Positions 7,989 to 16,512 of a stretch of 64,000 nucleotides of DNA are shown here, in pieces (the stretch's first letter is position 1; the number at the start of each line of letters is the position of its first letter). Position numbers and translations under genes: made by a program. Source of the DNA: Deltaproteobacteria bacterium (GTDB taxonomy: Bacteria > Desulfobacterota > Syntrophia > Syntrophales > JAFGHS01). The stretch spans positions 1 through 64,000 of the forward strand of contig JAFGLN010000117.1 in assembly GCA_016928025.1 (NCBI GenBank), read 5' to 3'. Below the pieces are notes generated by a model. It had not been told where the DNA came from and made no database searches. It saw nothing but the letters and a program-made list of their open reading frames with translations.

Positions 7989-9755
7989 TTAGAGTTTCAT
8001 CTTGTCGTTCAGGTCATGGGCAAAGGAGGAATTGGGCGGCGAACCTTGAGGATGGTTGGTTTCGTCGTTTTCCTTCAAATGTCGCCAGAGGGTGCTGTTT
8101 CCCATGCCGAGAATGCGGGCGGCACGGGATTTGTTATAATTGGTCTGTTCAAGAACGTAGCTGATATATCTTTTTTCCAGTTCACTCCATGTCGGTAGAT
8201 CTGTTGCCAGAAGTTTTATGGGGTTGGCGAGACTCCTGTTCATATCGAGTGGCAGGTGGTCCGGTCTGATCCGTTCTTTTCCGGATAGGATCACGGCATA
8301 TTCCACCCAGTTTTCCAGTTCCCTGACGTTACCCGGCCAGTCGTATCCTTCCATGAGGCGGATGGTTTTCGGAAAAAATCCCGGATGATCCGAATTCATT
8401 CGGGTCAGAAAATGCCGGGCTAAAGGTAGAATATCCTCGCGGCGTTCCCGGAGGGGTGGGATCTCAATGGGGAATACGGATAAACGAAAAAACAGGTCGT
8501 CTCTAAAGCGCTCTTCCCCCACCATGGACTTTAATTCCCGGTTTGTGGCTCCGATAATGCGGGCCTGTACGGGAATTTCCTTAACGCCTCCCACTTGGCG
8601 CACGACCTTTTCCTGAATGGCCCGTAGTAGTTTCGCCTGGATTTCCAGGGGCATATCCCCGACCTCGTCGAGAAATATTGTGCCGCTTCCGGCTTCTATA
8701 AACAAACCCTTTTTATCCAGGTCGGCACCGGTGAAGGCTCCTTTGACATGGCCGAATAATTCCGACTCGAGAAGGTTTGCCGGCAATGCAGCGCAATTAA
8801 TGGCCAGAAACGGGTCTTTGGCCGATGAAGAATAGCGATGGATGAAGCGGGCAATCACTTCCTTGCCCGTGCCGCTTTCTCCCTGCAACAGGACTGTTGA
8901 GCGCGTCGGGGCAACCTTTTCCGCCAGATGAAGAATCTTTGCCATGGCCGGGCTGCGATAAATGATGTCGGGGTCCCCCGGCATTTTGAACCGCTGCTTC
9001 AGATCCGCTATCTCAGACTTCTGCCGTTCCATATCGTCCCAGGCTTGTCGTAGTTCCGTCCGCAGGCGTGTCATTTCATCTTCCAGATTTTCCAGAATGA
9101 GACCGGCCTGAAAATGCGAGACTTCAATGCCCCAGCCGCTTAACGGACGGCCTTCAAATGAGCAATAGCCCCGGTGACTTTGTGTTTCGCAGACCAGCTC
9201 TTCGACCAAAACCTCCTGCCCGAAGATGGCGCTGGTGTAACCGCTTAACATTCCGGAAAGAATGATACAGACCGGTCCCGAGTATTCCTTTTTGAACTGG
9301 GATTGCCATATATAGGCTTCCAAAGAATCCCGCCAGATACCGTTAAAACGAACCAATTTCCCTTGTTCGTCCAACTCCATGTTCTCGAATTCGACATGCG
9401 CGATGCCCGACATGGTCTTTAAGGTTTCGCAAATTTTGAGAAACTCGTCCGGACTTTTGAAATTATAATGCTCCATGACGACGAGGGCCTGAGCGATGCC
9501 GGCCTCATAACCATAGCGGAAGCAGATCGTCGAACCCTTTTCCAATCCCACGGTTCTGATAATGTCGCGAATCAGACCGGCCAGTGCCGTAATGCCGAAA
9601 GTAACGATCCGGCCGGATCCGAACATCGGGAAATTATTTTCATTACCTGTTGTGACCAAATCTTTTCGAATCTCTTCGAAAAACATATCCGACTCCTGAA
9701 ATTTGTGACGATTGTTTAGGATCGATTTTTCTTCCATCGACTGTACAGATTTCAT
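7989..9755 (-). CDS. sigma-54-dependent activator with XylR-N-like and V4R sensor domains
   Basis: This 588-aa regulator resembles the XylR/DmpR group. Residues about 45-135 look like the activator-of-aromatic-catabolism domain (RIVTFGITALAGLIRD). Residues about 150-215 look like V4R (SGYTSAIFGQEVLVEELVCETQ, then HRGYCSFEGRPLSGWG). A coiled linker runs from 220 to 255. The AAA+ domain has Walker A GESGTGKE (292-299), the sigma-54 contact loop GAFTGAD (339-345) and Walker B FLDE (361-364). The C-terminal Fis-type helix-turn-helix contains NKSRAARILGMGNSTLWRHLK. In relatives a small hydrophobic effector binds the N-terminal part; the ligand here is unknown. A perfect 14-bp inverted repeat lies 12 bp upstream. 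It converges with cobA-hemD. Confidence 0.88.
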   Translation of the reverse strand: MKSVQSMEEKSILNNRHKFQESDMFFEEIRKDLVTTGNENNFPMFGSGRIVTFGITALAGLIRDIIRTVGLEKGSTICFRYGYEAGIAQALVVMEHYNFKSPDEFLKICETLKTMSGIAHVEFENMELDEQGKLVRFNGIWRDSLEAYIWQSQFKKEYSGPVCIILSGMLSGYTSAIFGQEVLVEELVCETQSHRGYCSFEGRPLSGWGIEVSHFQAGLILENLEDEMTRLRTELRQAWDDMERQKSEIADLKQRFKMPGDPDIIYRSPAMAKILHLAEKVAPTRSTVLLQGESGTGKEVIARFIHRYSSSAKDPFLAINCAALPANLLESELFGHVKGAFTGADLDKKGLFIEAGSGTIFLDEVGDMPLEIQAKLLRAIQEKVVRQVGGVKEIPVQARIIGATNRELKSMVGEERFRDDLFFRLSVFPIEIPPLRERREDILPLARHFLTRMNSDHPGFFPKTIRLMEGYDWPGNVRELENWVEYAVILSGKERIRPDHLPLDMNRSLANPIKLLATDLPTWSELEKRYISYVLEQTNYNKSRAARILGMGNSTLWRHLKENDETNHPQGSPPNSSFAHDLNDKMKL

Positions 9756-9763
9756 CTACCATA

Positions 9764-10021
9764 ATGAAAAACATATTTCATTATGAAATATGTTTTTATC
9801 GTATTCCCTTTACATCTTTTTACGTAACGTATGATGATGATGGAGATATTCATTATTTGCCGGTCTTGGTGCGAATCCTGCTTGCCATATCCGGAAAATA
9901 TTTCGACCGGCGATATTATTTGAGGCGCAAAAATATGGATGCGGCAAGGATCGATGAAGTCGAGATAGACGAGACTAAAAAATGGTTCACAGAAAATAAA
10001 CCGTCAGGAGAAGAGGTGTGA
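9764..10021 (+). CDS. small hypothetical protein, divergent from the V4R regulator
   Basis: This 85-aa open frame is not recognised. The N-terminal third is aromatic-rich and overlaps the inverted repeat 9767-9797. A short hydrophobic stretch (LPVLVRILLAISG) is followed by a charged C-terminus (YYLRRKNMDAARIDEVEIDE). Its stop overlaps the GTG of the next gene (GTGTGA), which suggests coupled translation. A sigma-54-like promoter at 9867 lies inside it, so the true product may begin lower, for example at ATG 9934. Real coding is plausible because of the coupling, but the start is uncertain. Confidence 0.45.
   Translation: MKNIFHYEICFYRIPFTSFYVTYDDDGDIHYLPVLVRILLAISGKYFDRRYYLRRKNMDAARIDEVEIDETKKWFTENKPSGEEV
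9767..9797. promoter_or_regulatory. perfect 14-bp inverted repeat, candidate activator site
   Basis: AAAAACATATTTCA (9767-9780) and TGAAATATGTTTTT (9784-9797) are exact inverted copies separated by TTA. The repeat lies just upstream of the divergent V4R/sigma-54 regulator and about 70 bp upstream of a sigma-54-like promoter. This is the spacing expected of an upstream activating sequence, and the role is inferred from position. Confidence 0.6.
9867..9882 (+). promoter_or_regulatory. candidate sigma-54 promoter (-24/-12)
   Basis: TGGTGCGAATCCTGCT carries the invariant GG (9868-9869) and GC (9880-9881) exactly 10 nt apart. It matches TGGCACG-N4-TTGCW at most other positions. Transcription would start near 9893 and read into the small gene at 10018. 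It lies downstream of a sigma-54 activator gene and its candidate binding palindrome. Confidence 0.4.
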
Positions 10022-10293
10022 AGATCAGTAAATCCATGAAAACAAGATTGTCGATAGTTATATGCATCGTTGTTTTATGCGGTTGGGTGTTGGTTATCGG
10101 TTTGTCTCATGCGGCCAAAATTGGTGATCCCGACGAGATTTGGGGAAAGCCCGTTGAAATCGTCAAAATGCCTTCCGGCTCGGAAGAGAGATACTATACG
10201 CTTGAGAGCTGCAGCAATAGATACTATCGCGTATTTGAAGTCAGCGATGATGGTCAGATGATCGATAAGGGATTGAGCCCCGCCATGCCTTAA
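10018..10293 (+). CDS. small exported or membrane-anchored hypothetical protein
   Basis: This 91-aa protein has an N-terminal hydrophobic segment (LSIVICIVVLCGWVLVIGLS) ending in SHAAK, which reads as a signal peptide or anchor. A soluble domain of about 55 residues follows (DPDEIWGKPVEIVKMPSGSEERYY and RYYRVFEVSDDGQMIDKG). The IWGKP and RYYRVFEV pattern suggests a small beta domain of the sort found in periplasmic proteins. The GTG start overlaps the upstream stop, and ATG 10036 is an alternative. I do not recognise the family. Confidence 0.7.
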   Translation: MKISKSMKTRLSIVICIVVLCGWVLVIGLSHAAKIGDPDEIWGKPVEIVKMPSGSEERYYTLESCSNRYYRVFEVSDDGQMIDKGLSPAMP

Positions 10294-10340
10294 GAGCAGA
10301 CACACAATCCCGCGATTTCAATTCAACATTGAAGGTAATA

Positions 10341-10417
10341 GGGCTGTACCCCCAAAGGCGTAGCTCAGGACAGGGCATGTCCGTACATCGGATGTATAAA
10401 AGGGCTGTACCCCCAAA
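10341..10417 (+). repeat. direct repeat of 16 bp
   Basis: GGGCTGTACCCCCAAA occurs at 10341-10356 and again at 10402-10417, 61 bp apart. Each copy also contains a small GGG...CCC inverted pair. The role is unknown. Confidence 0.7.
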
Positions 10418-10637
10418 AGTGCAGTCCTTTTGTTTTACTTAAAAGACTCTATCCTGTTTTAAGGACATCTTTCCTGAAAACAGGACGGGAAAACGTTTTT
10501 TCCAGCCCATATTATTGCACTTCAGCATCATCTAAAACACATTGATTTCAAAAAGAATATATATTCCGGATATTTGCACTGATAGTGCCATCTTTTTATG
10601 ACCTTTCACGGAGTTGGCATAGTTATTGTTATTTTTT

Positions 10638-10804
10638 ACCGGTGACAGCCCCGTAAAAAGTCATATTCCCCTCCCTTGGTGGGAGGGGATAAAGGGGAGG
10701 GGGATTGATAATCAGTTGTCATAACGTTATTTCTCACCCTCACCCCAATCCTTTCCCCTCAAGGGAGAGGGTGATTTTCGACTTTTTACGAGTTCGTCAC
10801 CGGT
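10638..10804. repeat. MITE-like intergenic repeat, copy 1
   Basis: The element is bounded by perfect 9-bp inverted repeats, ACCGGTGAC (10638-10646) and GTCACCGGT (10796-10804), then CCGTAAAAAGTC and GACTTTTTACGAG a few bases inside. Within are two hairpins, CCCCTCCC-TTGGT-GGGAGGGG and a CTCTCCC..GGGAGAG-type hairpin near the right end. Close copies lie at 32385, 46015, 51791 and 55898 (inverted). It carries no open frame of its own and sits directly upstream of the chemotaxis receptor gene. Confidence 0.85.
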
Positions 10805-10836
10805 ATGGACAACAATTCCAAGAGGGGAAGGCAATA

Positions 10837-12738
10837 ATGAAGAAAAAAACATTGAAGTTCAAGCTGGTCGTAAGTGGTATCATTGTCGTTCTCGTGCCTC
10901 TTCTGGTTGTGGGGATATTTTCCGCCATGAAGGCATCGAGTGCATTGGAGAATGCTGCCCGACATGAAATGACGGAAATCGCCAAGGCCACGGCCGGCAT
11001 GGCGAATATGGTTCTGCAAGAGGAAATGAAGCTGACCGCAGCCTTGGCGGCGCAAAACAATATCATTGAGACGGCATCCAAAGTAAGCGGTACAGGTTTG
11101 GAAAGCGCGGCGGTGGAAATCGACCAGGTCGGTGCCGACCTGGCGCGCGCGGTCGGCAAAATGGGGAATGATTATGAATATATCCTTGTTGCCGACGCCA
11201 ACGGCAATAGTTTTATTGACAATGGCGGCGGCAAGAGTAAGGGGATCAATGTCTTTGACCGGGATTATTTCCAGGGGGCCAAACAAGGGAAGGTTTCTAT
11301 TGGCGAGCCTGTGAAATCAAGAATTTCCGGGAAACCGATCGTGGGGATCGCGGCACCGCTTCGTTCCGGTACTGGAGACTTTGTGGGGGCTGTTGTCGCT
11401 GTGATCAATATTGACTTTCTCAGTGAAAAGATTGCCGCCATCAAACTGGGAGAAACCGGTTATGCTTATTTGGTGAACAAAGCCGGTGTTCTTATTGCCC
11501 ATCCCCAACGAGAATATATCCTGGAGAAGGATCTTTCAAAAGAGGCCGGCATGAAGGATATCGTTTCAAACATGCTGGCTGCGAAAACCGGCGCACTGTC
11601 ATATGTATTTAACGATATTTATAAAATAGCCGGTTACGCACCGGTTCCGCTCAGCGGATGGAGTGTCGGTGTCACCCAGAATGCCGACGAATTTTTATCG
11701 TCCGCCCATATGATCAGAAATTTCATTATGATCGTCGGACTGATCTTTCTGGCGGCGACGGTTCTGTGTATCCTTTATTTTTCGCGATTCATCAGCAATC
11801 CCATTGCTCAGGCGGCGGATAATTTGAATGAAGGTGCGTTTCAAATCGCCGCCGCGGCGCAGCAGGTTTCGTCGGCCAGTCAGATGCTTGCGGAAGGATC
11901 CTCCGAGGCCGCTTCGTCCATTGAGGAGATCTCATCGTCTCTCGAGGAACTATCCGCCATGACCAAAACGAATGCCGATCATGCCAAAGAATCCAAAGGC
12001 CTGATGTTGGAGACGAAGCGGGTCGTGGAAAAGGTCGATCAGAATATGAAGAATATGGCCGATGCGATTCAAGAGGTCACATCCACGAGTGAACAGACCG
12101 GGAAGATTATCAAGACCATTGATGAGATTGCCTTCCAAACGAATTTGCTGGCCTTGAATGCCGCCGTGGAAGCCGCCCGGGCCGGCGAGGCGGGCGCCGG
12201 CTTTGCCGTGGTGGCCGATGAGGTCCGTAATCTGGCGATGCGGGCCGCCGAAGCGGCGAAGAGTACCAGCAGTCTCATTGAAAATACGATTAAAAGTGTA
12301 AAAAACAGCAATCAACTGACCCTCATGACCCAGGAAGCCTTTAAGGAAAATATGGAATTTTCCGAGAAGATGGGTATGCTGATCGATGAAATTACGGCGG
12401 CGTCCGAGGAACAGGCCCAGGGTATAGGGCAGATCAATACGGCCGTTGCCGAGTTGGAGAAGGTTACCCAGGGCAATGCCGCCAATGCGGAGGAAACGGC
12501 AAGTGCTTCCGAAGAGCTGAATGCCCAAGCGGAACAAATTAAACGGGTTTCCGTTGATTTGCATGATGTTGTCGGCGGATCTGCCGTAAATGATTTGAAT
12601 CGGGTTATCAGCCGACAAGAGAATGCCCGGGACGATAAGAGAGGGAAAGTACCCGTCATCGGTCTTGGGAAAGGCGGTTTTAAAACCTTGCCTTACAAAA
12701 CGGACGATAATGAAAAACAAGACGAGATGGATTGGTAG
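10837..12738 (+). CDS. methyl-accepting chemotaxis protein with periplasmic Cache-type sensor
   Basis: This is a chemoreceptor of 633 aa. It has TM1 at about residues 8-31 and a periplasmic domain of roughly 280 residues with Cache features ([35 protein letters not shown]). TM2 is around 305-327. The cytoplasmic signalling domain has the hallmark tip [21 protein letters not shown] and [12 protein letters not shown]. No obvious HAMP domain is seen after TM2. The C-terminal tail lacks an NWETF-type CheR tether. The ATG at 10837 follows AGAGGGGAAGG; the open frame upstream to 10705 is repeat sequence and is excluded. The ligand is unknown. Confidence 0.93.
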   Translation: MKKKTLKFKLVVSGIIVVLVPLLVVGIFSAMKASSALENAARHEMTEIAKATAGMANMVLQEEMKLTAALAAQNNIIETASKVSGTGLESAAVEIDQVGADLARAVGKMGNDYEYILVADANGNSFIDNGGGKSKGINVFDRDYFQGAKQGKVSIGEPVKSRISGKPIVGIAAPLRSGTGDFVGAVVAVINIDFLSEKIAAIKLGETGYAYLVNKAGVLIAHPQREYILEKDLSKEAGMKDIVSNMLAAKTGALSYVFNDIYKIAGYAPVPLSGWSVGVTQNADEFLSSAHMIRNFIMIVGLIFLAATVLCILYFSRFISNPIAQAADNLNEGAFQIAAAAQQVSSASQMLAEGSSEAASSIEEISSSLEELSAMTKTNADHAKESKGLMLETKRVVEKVDQNMKNMADAIQEVTSTSEQTGKIIKTIDEIAFQTNLLALNAAVEAARAGEAGAGFAVVADEVRNLAMRAAEAAKSTSSLIENTIKSVKNSNQLTLMTQEAFKENMEFSEKMGMLIDEITAASEEQAQGIGQINTAVAELEKVTQGNAANAEETASASEELNAQAEQIKRVSVDLHDVVGGSAVNDLNRVISRQENARDDKRGKVPVIGLGKGGFKTLPYKTDDNEKQDEMDW

Positions 12739-12802
12739 CGCCGGGCGGCACCCATCGCACCCCCCCCCATGTTCGTTGGGTTAACGCCGGGTTTTAATCA
12801 GG

Positions 12803-12836
12803 GCGCCGGATCATTGTGATCCGGCGCTTCTTATTT
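12803..12836 (+). terminator. intrinsic terminator-like hairpin after the chemoreceptor gene
   Basis: GCGCCGGATCA (12803-12813), loop TTG, then TGATCCGGCGC (12817-12827) form a perfect 11-bp stem followed by TTCTTATTT. It lies 65 bp past the receptor stop. Confidence 0.8.
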
Positions 12837-12889
12837 GACGGTGAGACGGAGAAGGTATGATTAATGAAGACCGAGATTGACAAAACGGG

Positions 12890-14266
12890 TCAACCGGAAA
12901 GGCCGTACTTATTCAAAAGAGCATAAAGACGGGAGCGGGACATTCCGGATATCCGGCAGGCCTCTTTGATGTCCTGGTCCGCTGTCGCCAATAATGTTCT
13001 CAAATAGTTTTCATCCGACCGGTCGCGGTACTCCTGTAAAGTAAGCAGTTCCTCGGCGCCATCTCTTGAGCTTTTGTTATGGTCGGGGGGCAGGGACGCT
13101 TGGGCTAATTTTATGCGGATATTGTCCGGTAAATGACGGCTGAACAAGGTCGACTCACGATTGGCGACGGTAAAAGTCCGCTCGAGGGTGTTGAAAAGTT
13201 CGCGGACATTTCCCGGCCAGTCGTAATTCATTAAGGCTTCCAGTAAATCCGTTGAAATCCCTTTGCTTTCAACGCCGTAGCGTTCGCATATTCGTCCCAT
13301 GTAGTAGAGAGTCAGAACACTAATGTCGGACCGCCGCTCCCTGAGGGGCGGCAACTCGATGCTGAATCCATCAATACGGTAGAGAAGATCCTTGCGAAAG
13401 TCGCCGTTTGCAACCATCGCGTTCAGGTCGCGGTTGGTTGCCGCAATCACCCGAAAATCACTCCGATATTCCTTTTTGCTCCCCAGAGGTCGAAACCTGT
13501 GTTCCTGAAGCACCCGAAGAAAATTTTTCTGAACGGTCGGCGGCAGTTCCCCGATTTCATCGAGAAAAAGCGTGCCCTGATCCGCCAGCCGAATCAGTCC
13601 TTCTCTCGCTCGCTCAGCGCCGGTGAAGGCCCCTTTCTCATGGCCGAAAAGAATACTTTCCGCCAGTGTTTGCGTCAAACCGGCGCAGTCGACAACGATG
13701 AACGGACCGTCAGCCCGAACGCTGTTCCGATGGATGGCCGAGGCAAAAAGTTCCTTGCCGGTGCCGGTTTCTCCCACGATCAAGACACCGGTCTCGCTGT
13801 GGGCGGCTTTTGCCATCAGGTCGATGCAGTCCCTCATCCGGCGGCTGTTACCGGCGATGCCGTGATGATCAAAGGATAGTCTGGGCCCCTGCGCTTTGTT
13901 TGCTTCCCTGAATTGCAACGCCCGGACGAGGGGGAGCATAATCGTATGAAGCGACGACGGCTTTACGATATAATCCCAGGCGTTGTTTTTGATGGCCAGT
14001 TCCGCGCCATCCGGATCACCCATGCCGGTCATAATGATAATTTCCGGACAGGATTTGGTTTCCCTGATCTTCGGCAGGGCCTCCAGACCGTTGCCGTCAG
14101 GTAAAACGACATCCAGATAGACCACATCGAAGTTCCCATGGGCCGCAGCCTTTAAGCCGTCTTTGATTGTATGGGCGATTTTAACCTGATGCCCCATCTC
14201 TTCAACCAATTTACGAAGCATTATGCAAAGTGTCTTCTCATCGTCGATAATCAGGACTTCAGCCAT
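12890..14266 (-). CDS. NtrC-family sigma-54 response regulator
   Basis: This 458-aa regulator has a receiver domain (residues 1-120; acidic D8/D9, phosphorylation site D52 in YLDVVLPDGNG, switch residues MTG and KPS). The AAA+ ATPase domain (about 140-380) has Walker A GETGTGKE, sigma-54 loop GAFTGAE, Walker B TLFLDEIG and an arginine-finger region. The C-terminal Fis-like helix-turn-helix has IKEACRISGMSRSRLYALLNKYG. Its start overlaps the end of the upstream hybrid kinase gene by 8 nt, so the pair is surely co-expressed. Targets are not evident from the sequence. It converges on the chemoreceptor gene. Confidence 0.92.
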   Translation of the reverse strand: MAEVLIIDDEKTLCIMLRKLVEEMGHQVKIAHTIKDGLKAAAHGNFDVVYLDVVLPDGNGLEALPKIRETKSCPEIIIMTGMGDPDGAELAIKNNAWDYIVKPSSLHTIMLPLVRALQFREANKAQGPRLSFDHHGIAGNSRRMRDCIDLMAKAAHSETGVLIVGETGTGKELFASAIHRNSVRADGPFIVVDCAGLTQTLAESILFGHEKGAFTGAERAREGLIRLADQGTLFLDEIGELPPTVQKNFLRVLQEHRFRPLGSKKEYRSDFRVIAATNRDLNAMVANGDFRKDLLYRIDGFSIELPPLRERRSDISVLTLYYMGRICERYGVESKGISTDLLEALMNYDWPGNVRELFNTLERTFTVANRESTLFSRHLPDNIRIKLAQASLPPDHNKSSRDGAEELLTLQEYRDRSDENYLRTLLATADQDIKEACRISGMSRSRLYALLNKYGLSG

Positions 14267-16277
14267 TTTCCCCCGTTGTTTCCAATAGCTTGAGAATCAT
14301 TAAAGAAAGCTCCTCCATGGCCACCGGTTTCATGACAAATTCGCGGATTCCCAGCCTTTTAACCTCTTCCGGGCTAATAGCGTCGGTAAAACCGGTGCAA
14401 AGAACGATTGGTGTTTGGGGCCGGATACGCAGGATATGTTCCGCCAGCTGCGCGCCCGACATTTCCGGCATGGTCATGTCGGTCACCACTAAATCAAATC
14501 CATCCGGATCTTCCTGAAAGACCTTCAGGGCCTTTTGGCTGCTGGTCATGGCCATGACCCGGTAACCCAGGTACTGCAGCCTCTCCTTGTTCATTTCCAG
14601 GATGGCCGGTTCGTCATCCACGACCAGTATCCTTTCATTGGCTCTTGAAAAGGCGGATGATACGACAGGCTCCGAATCTTCCGAGCCTTCAAAGCAGGGC
14701 AAATAAATATCAACGGTGGTTCCCTGACCCTGTTTGCTTTGGATCAGGATTTTTCCCTGATATTCTTTAACGATTCCGTAGACCACCGACAGTCCCATGC
14801 CGGTTCCCTCCCCGGTCGGTTTGGTGGTGAAAAAGGGATCGAATATGCGCGGCATAATCCGGGGATCGATTCCCTCACCCGTATCAGCAACCGTCAGCTT
14901 TTGATATTTTCCCGGCTGCATATCGGCGGTCAGATGCGGATCGCCTCGCCGTAAATCAACGGCTTTTATGCTGACATCCAACCGCCCGTTATCGTTCCTC
15001 ATGGCGTGGGCGGCGTTTGTGCAAAGATTCATAATGATTTGGTGAATTTGAACGGGATCCGCCATGACCACGCCGGAGGCTGGACTGATTTCCGTATCAA
15101 TCTGAATATTAGAGGGGAGAGAGGCGCGAAGCAGTTTCAACGTTTCTTTAATGATGGAGGCCGTGGCAACGGGTTTGCGTTCCCGTTTCGTCTGACGGCT
15201 GAATTCCAAAATCTGCTTGACCAGGTCTTTCGCTCGGTTTCCGGCCTTCAAGACCTGTTCGAGGTATTTCTTGGCCGTGTCTCTGGGCAGATCCTTCCAG
15301 ATCATCATTTCCGTGAAACCGTTGATAGACGCCAGGATATTGTTGAAATCATGGGCGATACCGCCCGCCAACGTCCCGATGGCTTCCATTTTTTGGGCCT
15401 GCAAAAGCTGTAATTCCAGGGTCCTCTGTCTGGTTAAATCGCGATAAGCACTCAGTGTGGCGGGCTGCCCCTGCCACATAATGGTGACGACGTTGATTTC
15501 ACCCCATATCTCAGCGCCGCGACGGTCGATCAGCCTGAAAGAATAAACGTTATCGATATCTTCGCCACGCTGTCTCCGAAAATGACGATCGGTGACCATG
15601 GCCAGATCGTCCGGATGGATGAATTTATCAAAGGGTGCATTTTTTACTTCTTCGGTCGTGTATCCTAATAATTCTTCTGCTTTTGGGTTATGAAAGACCA
15701 CCCTTCCGTCTTGAGCTATAAAGATGATATCGTTTGCATGATTCACCAGCAGGCGATACTTTTCTTCCGATTCCTGCAGCGCCCGTTGCGCTTCCTTGTA
15801 GTCTGATATATCCCGCCAAACCGTATAGAAGATGTTTTTACCCTTGACGGGAATGACCGTCAGAAGGACTTCGATGGGAAACTCCCTGTTATTGAAGGTG
15901 CGGCGGATCCATTCAAACTTGAGACTGCCCTCCTGCAATGCCTCTGCCATGAGCTCTTCAGCCAGTTCGGAGGATCGTCGCCCGCAGGGCTGGAACTCCG
16001 GCGAGATATCCGCCGGATGCAGACCGATCAGCTGTTCTTTGCCGGAACAACCCATCAGCTTTAGGGCGGCCTTGTTACAGTCTATGTATTTTCCCCCGTC
16101 AAGAAGCAGCATGCAGTCAGGAGAGTTTTCAAACAAAACGTGAAATGTTTCATCGATCTCGGGGCGCAATGGATCAGGATATGTATCTTTCTGCAGGTTC
16201 TTGTTTCCGGATATTTCCTCAGCTTCCCGTATATCCAATTCCAGCGGGGGCTGTTTATATTTCTTTGGTACGTTCAT
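14259..16277 (-). CDS. PAS-domain hybrid sensor histidine kinase
   Basis: This is a 672-aa soluble hybrid kinase. PAS domain 1 spans about 43-165 and PAS domain 2 about 170-290 (EEKYRLLVNHANDIIF, HNPKAEELLGYT). HisKA has H309 in GTLAGGIAHDFNNILAS, and the HATPase region at about 405-525 has the N box NLCTNAAHAM and G boxes DTGEGI and GTGMGLSVVYGIV. A C-terminal receiver spans about 548-668 with D600 in VVTDMTMPEMSG. No membrane segment is seen, so the signal is probably cytoplasmic. The NtrC-type partner is encoded downstream with an 8-nt overlap. Confidence 0.93.
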   Translation of the reverse strand: MNVPKKYKQPPLELDIREAEEISGNKNLQKDTYPDPLRPEIDETFHVLFENSPDCMLLLDGGKYIDCNKAALKLMGCSGKEQLIGLHPADISPEFQPCGRRSSELAEELMAEALQEGSLKFEWIRRTFNNREFPIEVLLTVIPVKGKNIFYTVWRDISDYKEAQRALQESEEKYRLLVNHANDIIFIAQDGRVVFHNPKAEELLGYTTEEVKNAPFDKFIHPDDLAMVTDRHFRRQRGEDIDNVYSFRLIDRRGAEIWGEINVVTIMWQGQPATLSAYRDLTRQRTLELQLLQAQKMEAIGTLAGGIAHDFNNILASINGFTEMMIWKDLPRDTAKKYLEQVLKAGNRAKDLVKQILEFSRQTKRERKPVATASIIKETLKLLRASLPSNIQIDTEISPASGVVMADPVQIHQIIMNLCTNAAHAMRNDNGRLDVSIKAVDLRRGDPHLTADMQPGKYQKLTVADTGEGIDPRIMPRIFDPFFTTKPTGEGTGMGLSVVYGIVKEYQGKILIQSKQGQGTTVDIYLPCFEGSEDSEPVVSSAFSRANERILVVDDEPAILEMNKERLQYLGYRVMAMTSSQKALKVFQEDPDGFDLVVTDMTMPEMSGAQLAEHILRIRPQTPIVLCTGFTDAISPEEVKRLGIREFVMKPVAMEELSLMILKLLETTGENG

Positions 16278-16302
16278 AATCTTTCAACTTCTTACCAGCA
16301 TG

Positions 16303-16329
16303 ATTATAACGAAATGGAGTCCATGTCAA
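16303..16329 (-). promoter_or_regulatory. candidate promoter for the hybrid kinase operon
   Basis: The minus strand has consensus hexamers TTGACA (16324-16329) and TATAAT (16303-16308) with a 15-bp spacer. Both boxes are perfect, but the spacing is short. The kinase start is about 26 bp from the -10 box. Confidence 0.5.
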
Positions 16330-16388
16330 TTTGAATCCGCACCCCTTCATTTCAGGGATATGATTGTCGGTTCTTGTTGCTTATCCAT

Positions 16389-16417
16389 TTGACAAATAAG
16401 CCGAATAACGGTAGCTA
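16389..16417 (+). promoter_or_regulatory. candidate promoter for the ahbC-hemB-ahbD cluster
   Basis: TTGACA (16389-16394), a 17-bp spacer and TAGCTA (16412-16417) lie about 95 bp upstream of ahbC. The -10 box is weak. Confidence 0.3.
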
Positions 16418-16424
16418 ACAATAA

Positions 16425-16459
16425 CAAGGTTCAAGGTTCAAGGTACAAGGTGGAAGGTC
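16425..16459 (+). repeat. tandem heptamer array CAAGGTN x5
   Basis: There are five consecutive heptamers: CAAGGTT, CAAGGTT, CAAGGTA, CAAGGTG and GAAGGTC. The same unit in degenerate form occurs in inverse orientation at 2437-2464. Confidence 0.8.
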
Positions 16460-16512
16460 TATTTTTTAGTAAAGGTCGTTGACGGTTCCAGTTCCGGGAA
16501 TGGAATAAATAT

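Larger units (their letters stand above)
10294..10836. other. 543-bp non-coding stretch before the chemotaxis receptor
   Basis: No gene is seen. It holds a direct repeat (10341, 10402), a 9-bp inverted repeat (TCCTGTTTT 10452-10460 with AAAACAGGA 10477-10485), a weak sigma-54-like TGGCAT-N5-TTGTT at 10615-10630 whose -12 GC is GT, and the full MITE-like repeat 10638-10804. Confidence 0.6.

Noticed and set aside
10705-10836. Longer N-terminus for the chemoreceptor
   Set aside because: The 44 extra codons are the right half of the MITE-like repeat. ATG 10837 has a ribosome site and begins the membrane helix.
12740-12800. Run of nine C residues after the chemoreceptor gene as a phase-variable tract
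   Set aside because: It lies past the stop codon and before a terminator, so slippage would not alter a protein or an evident promoter.
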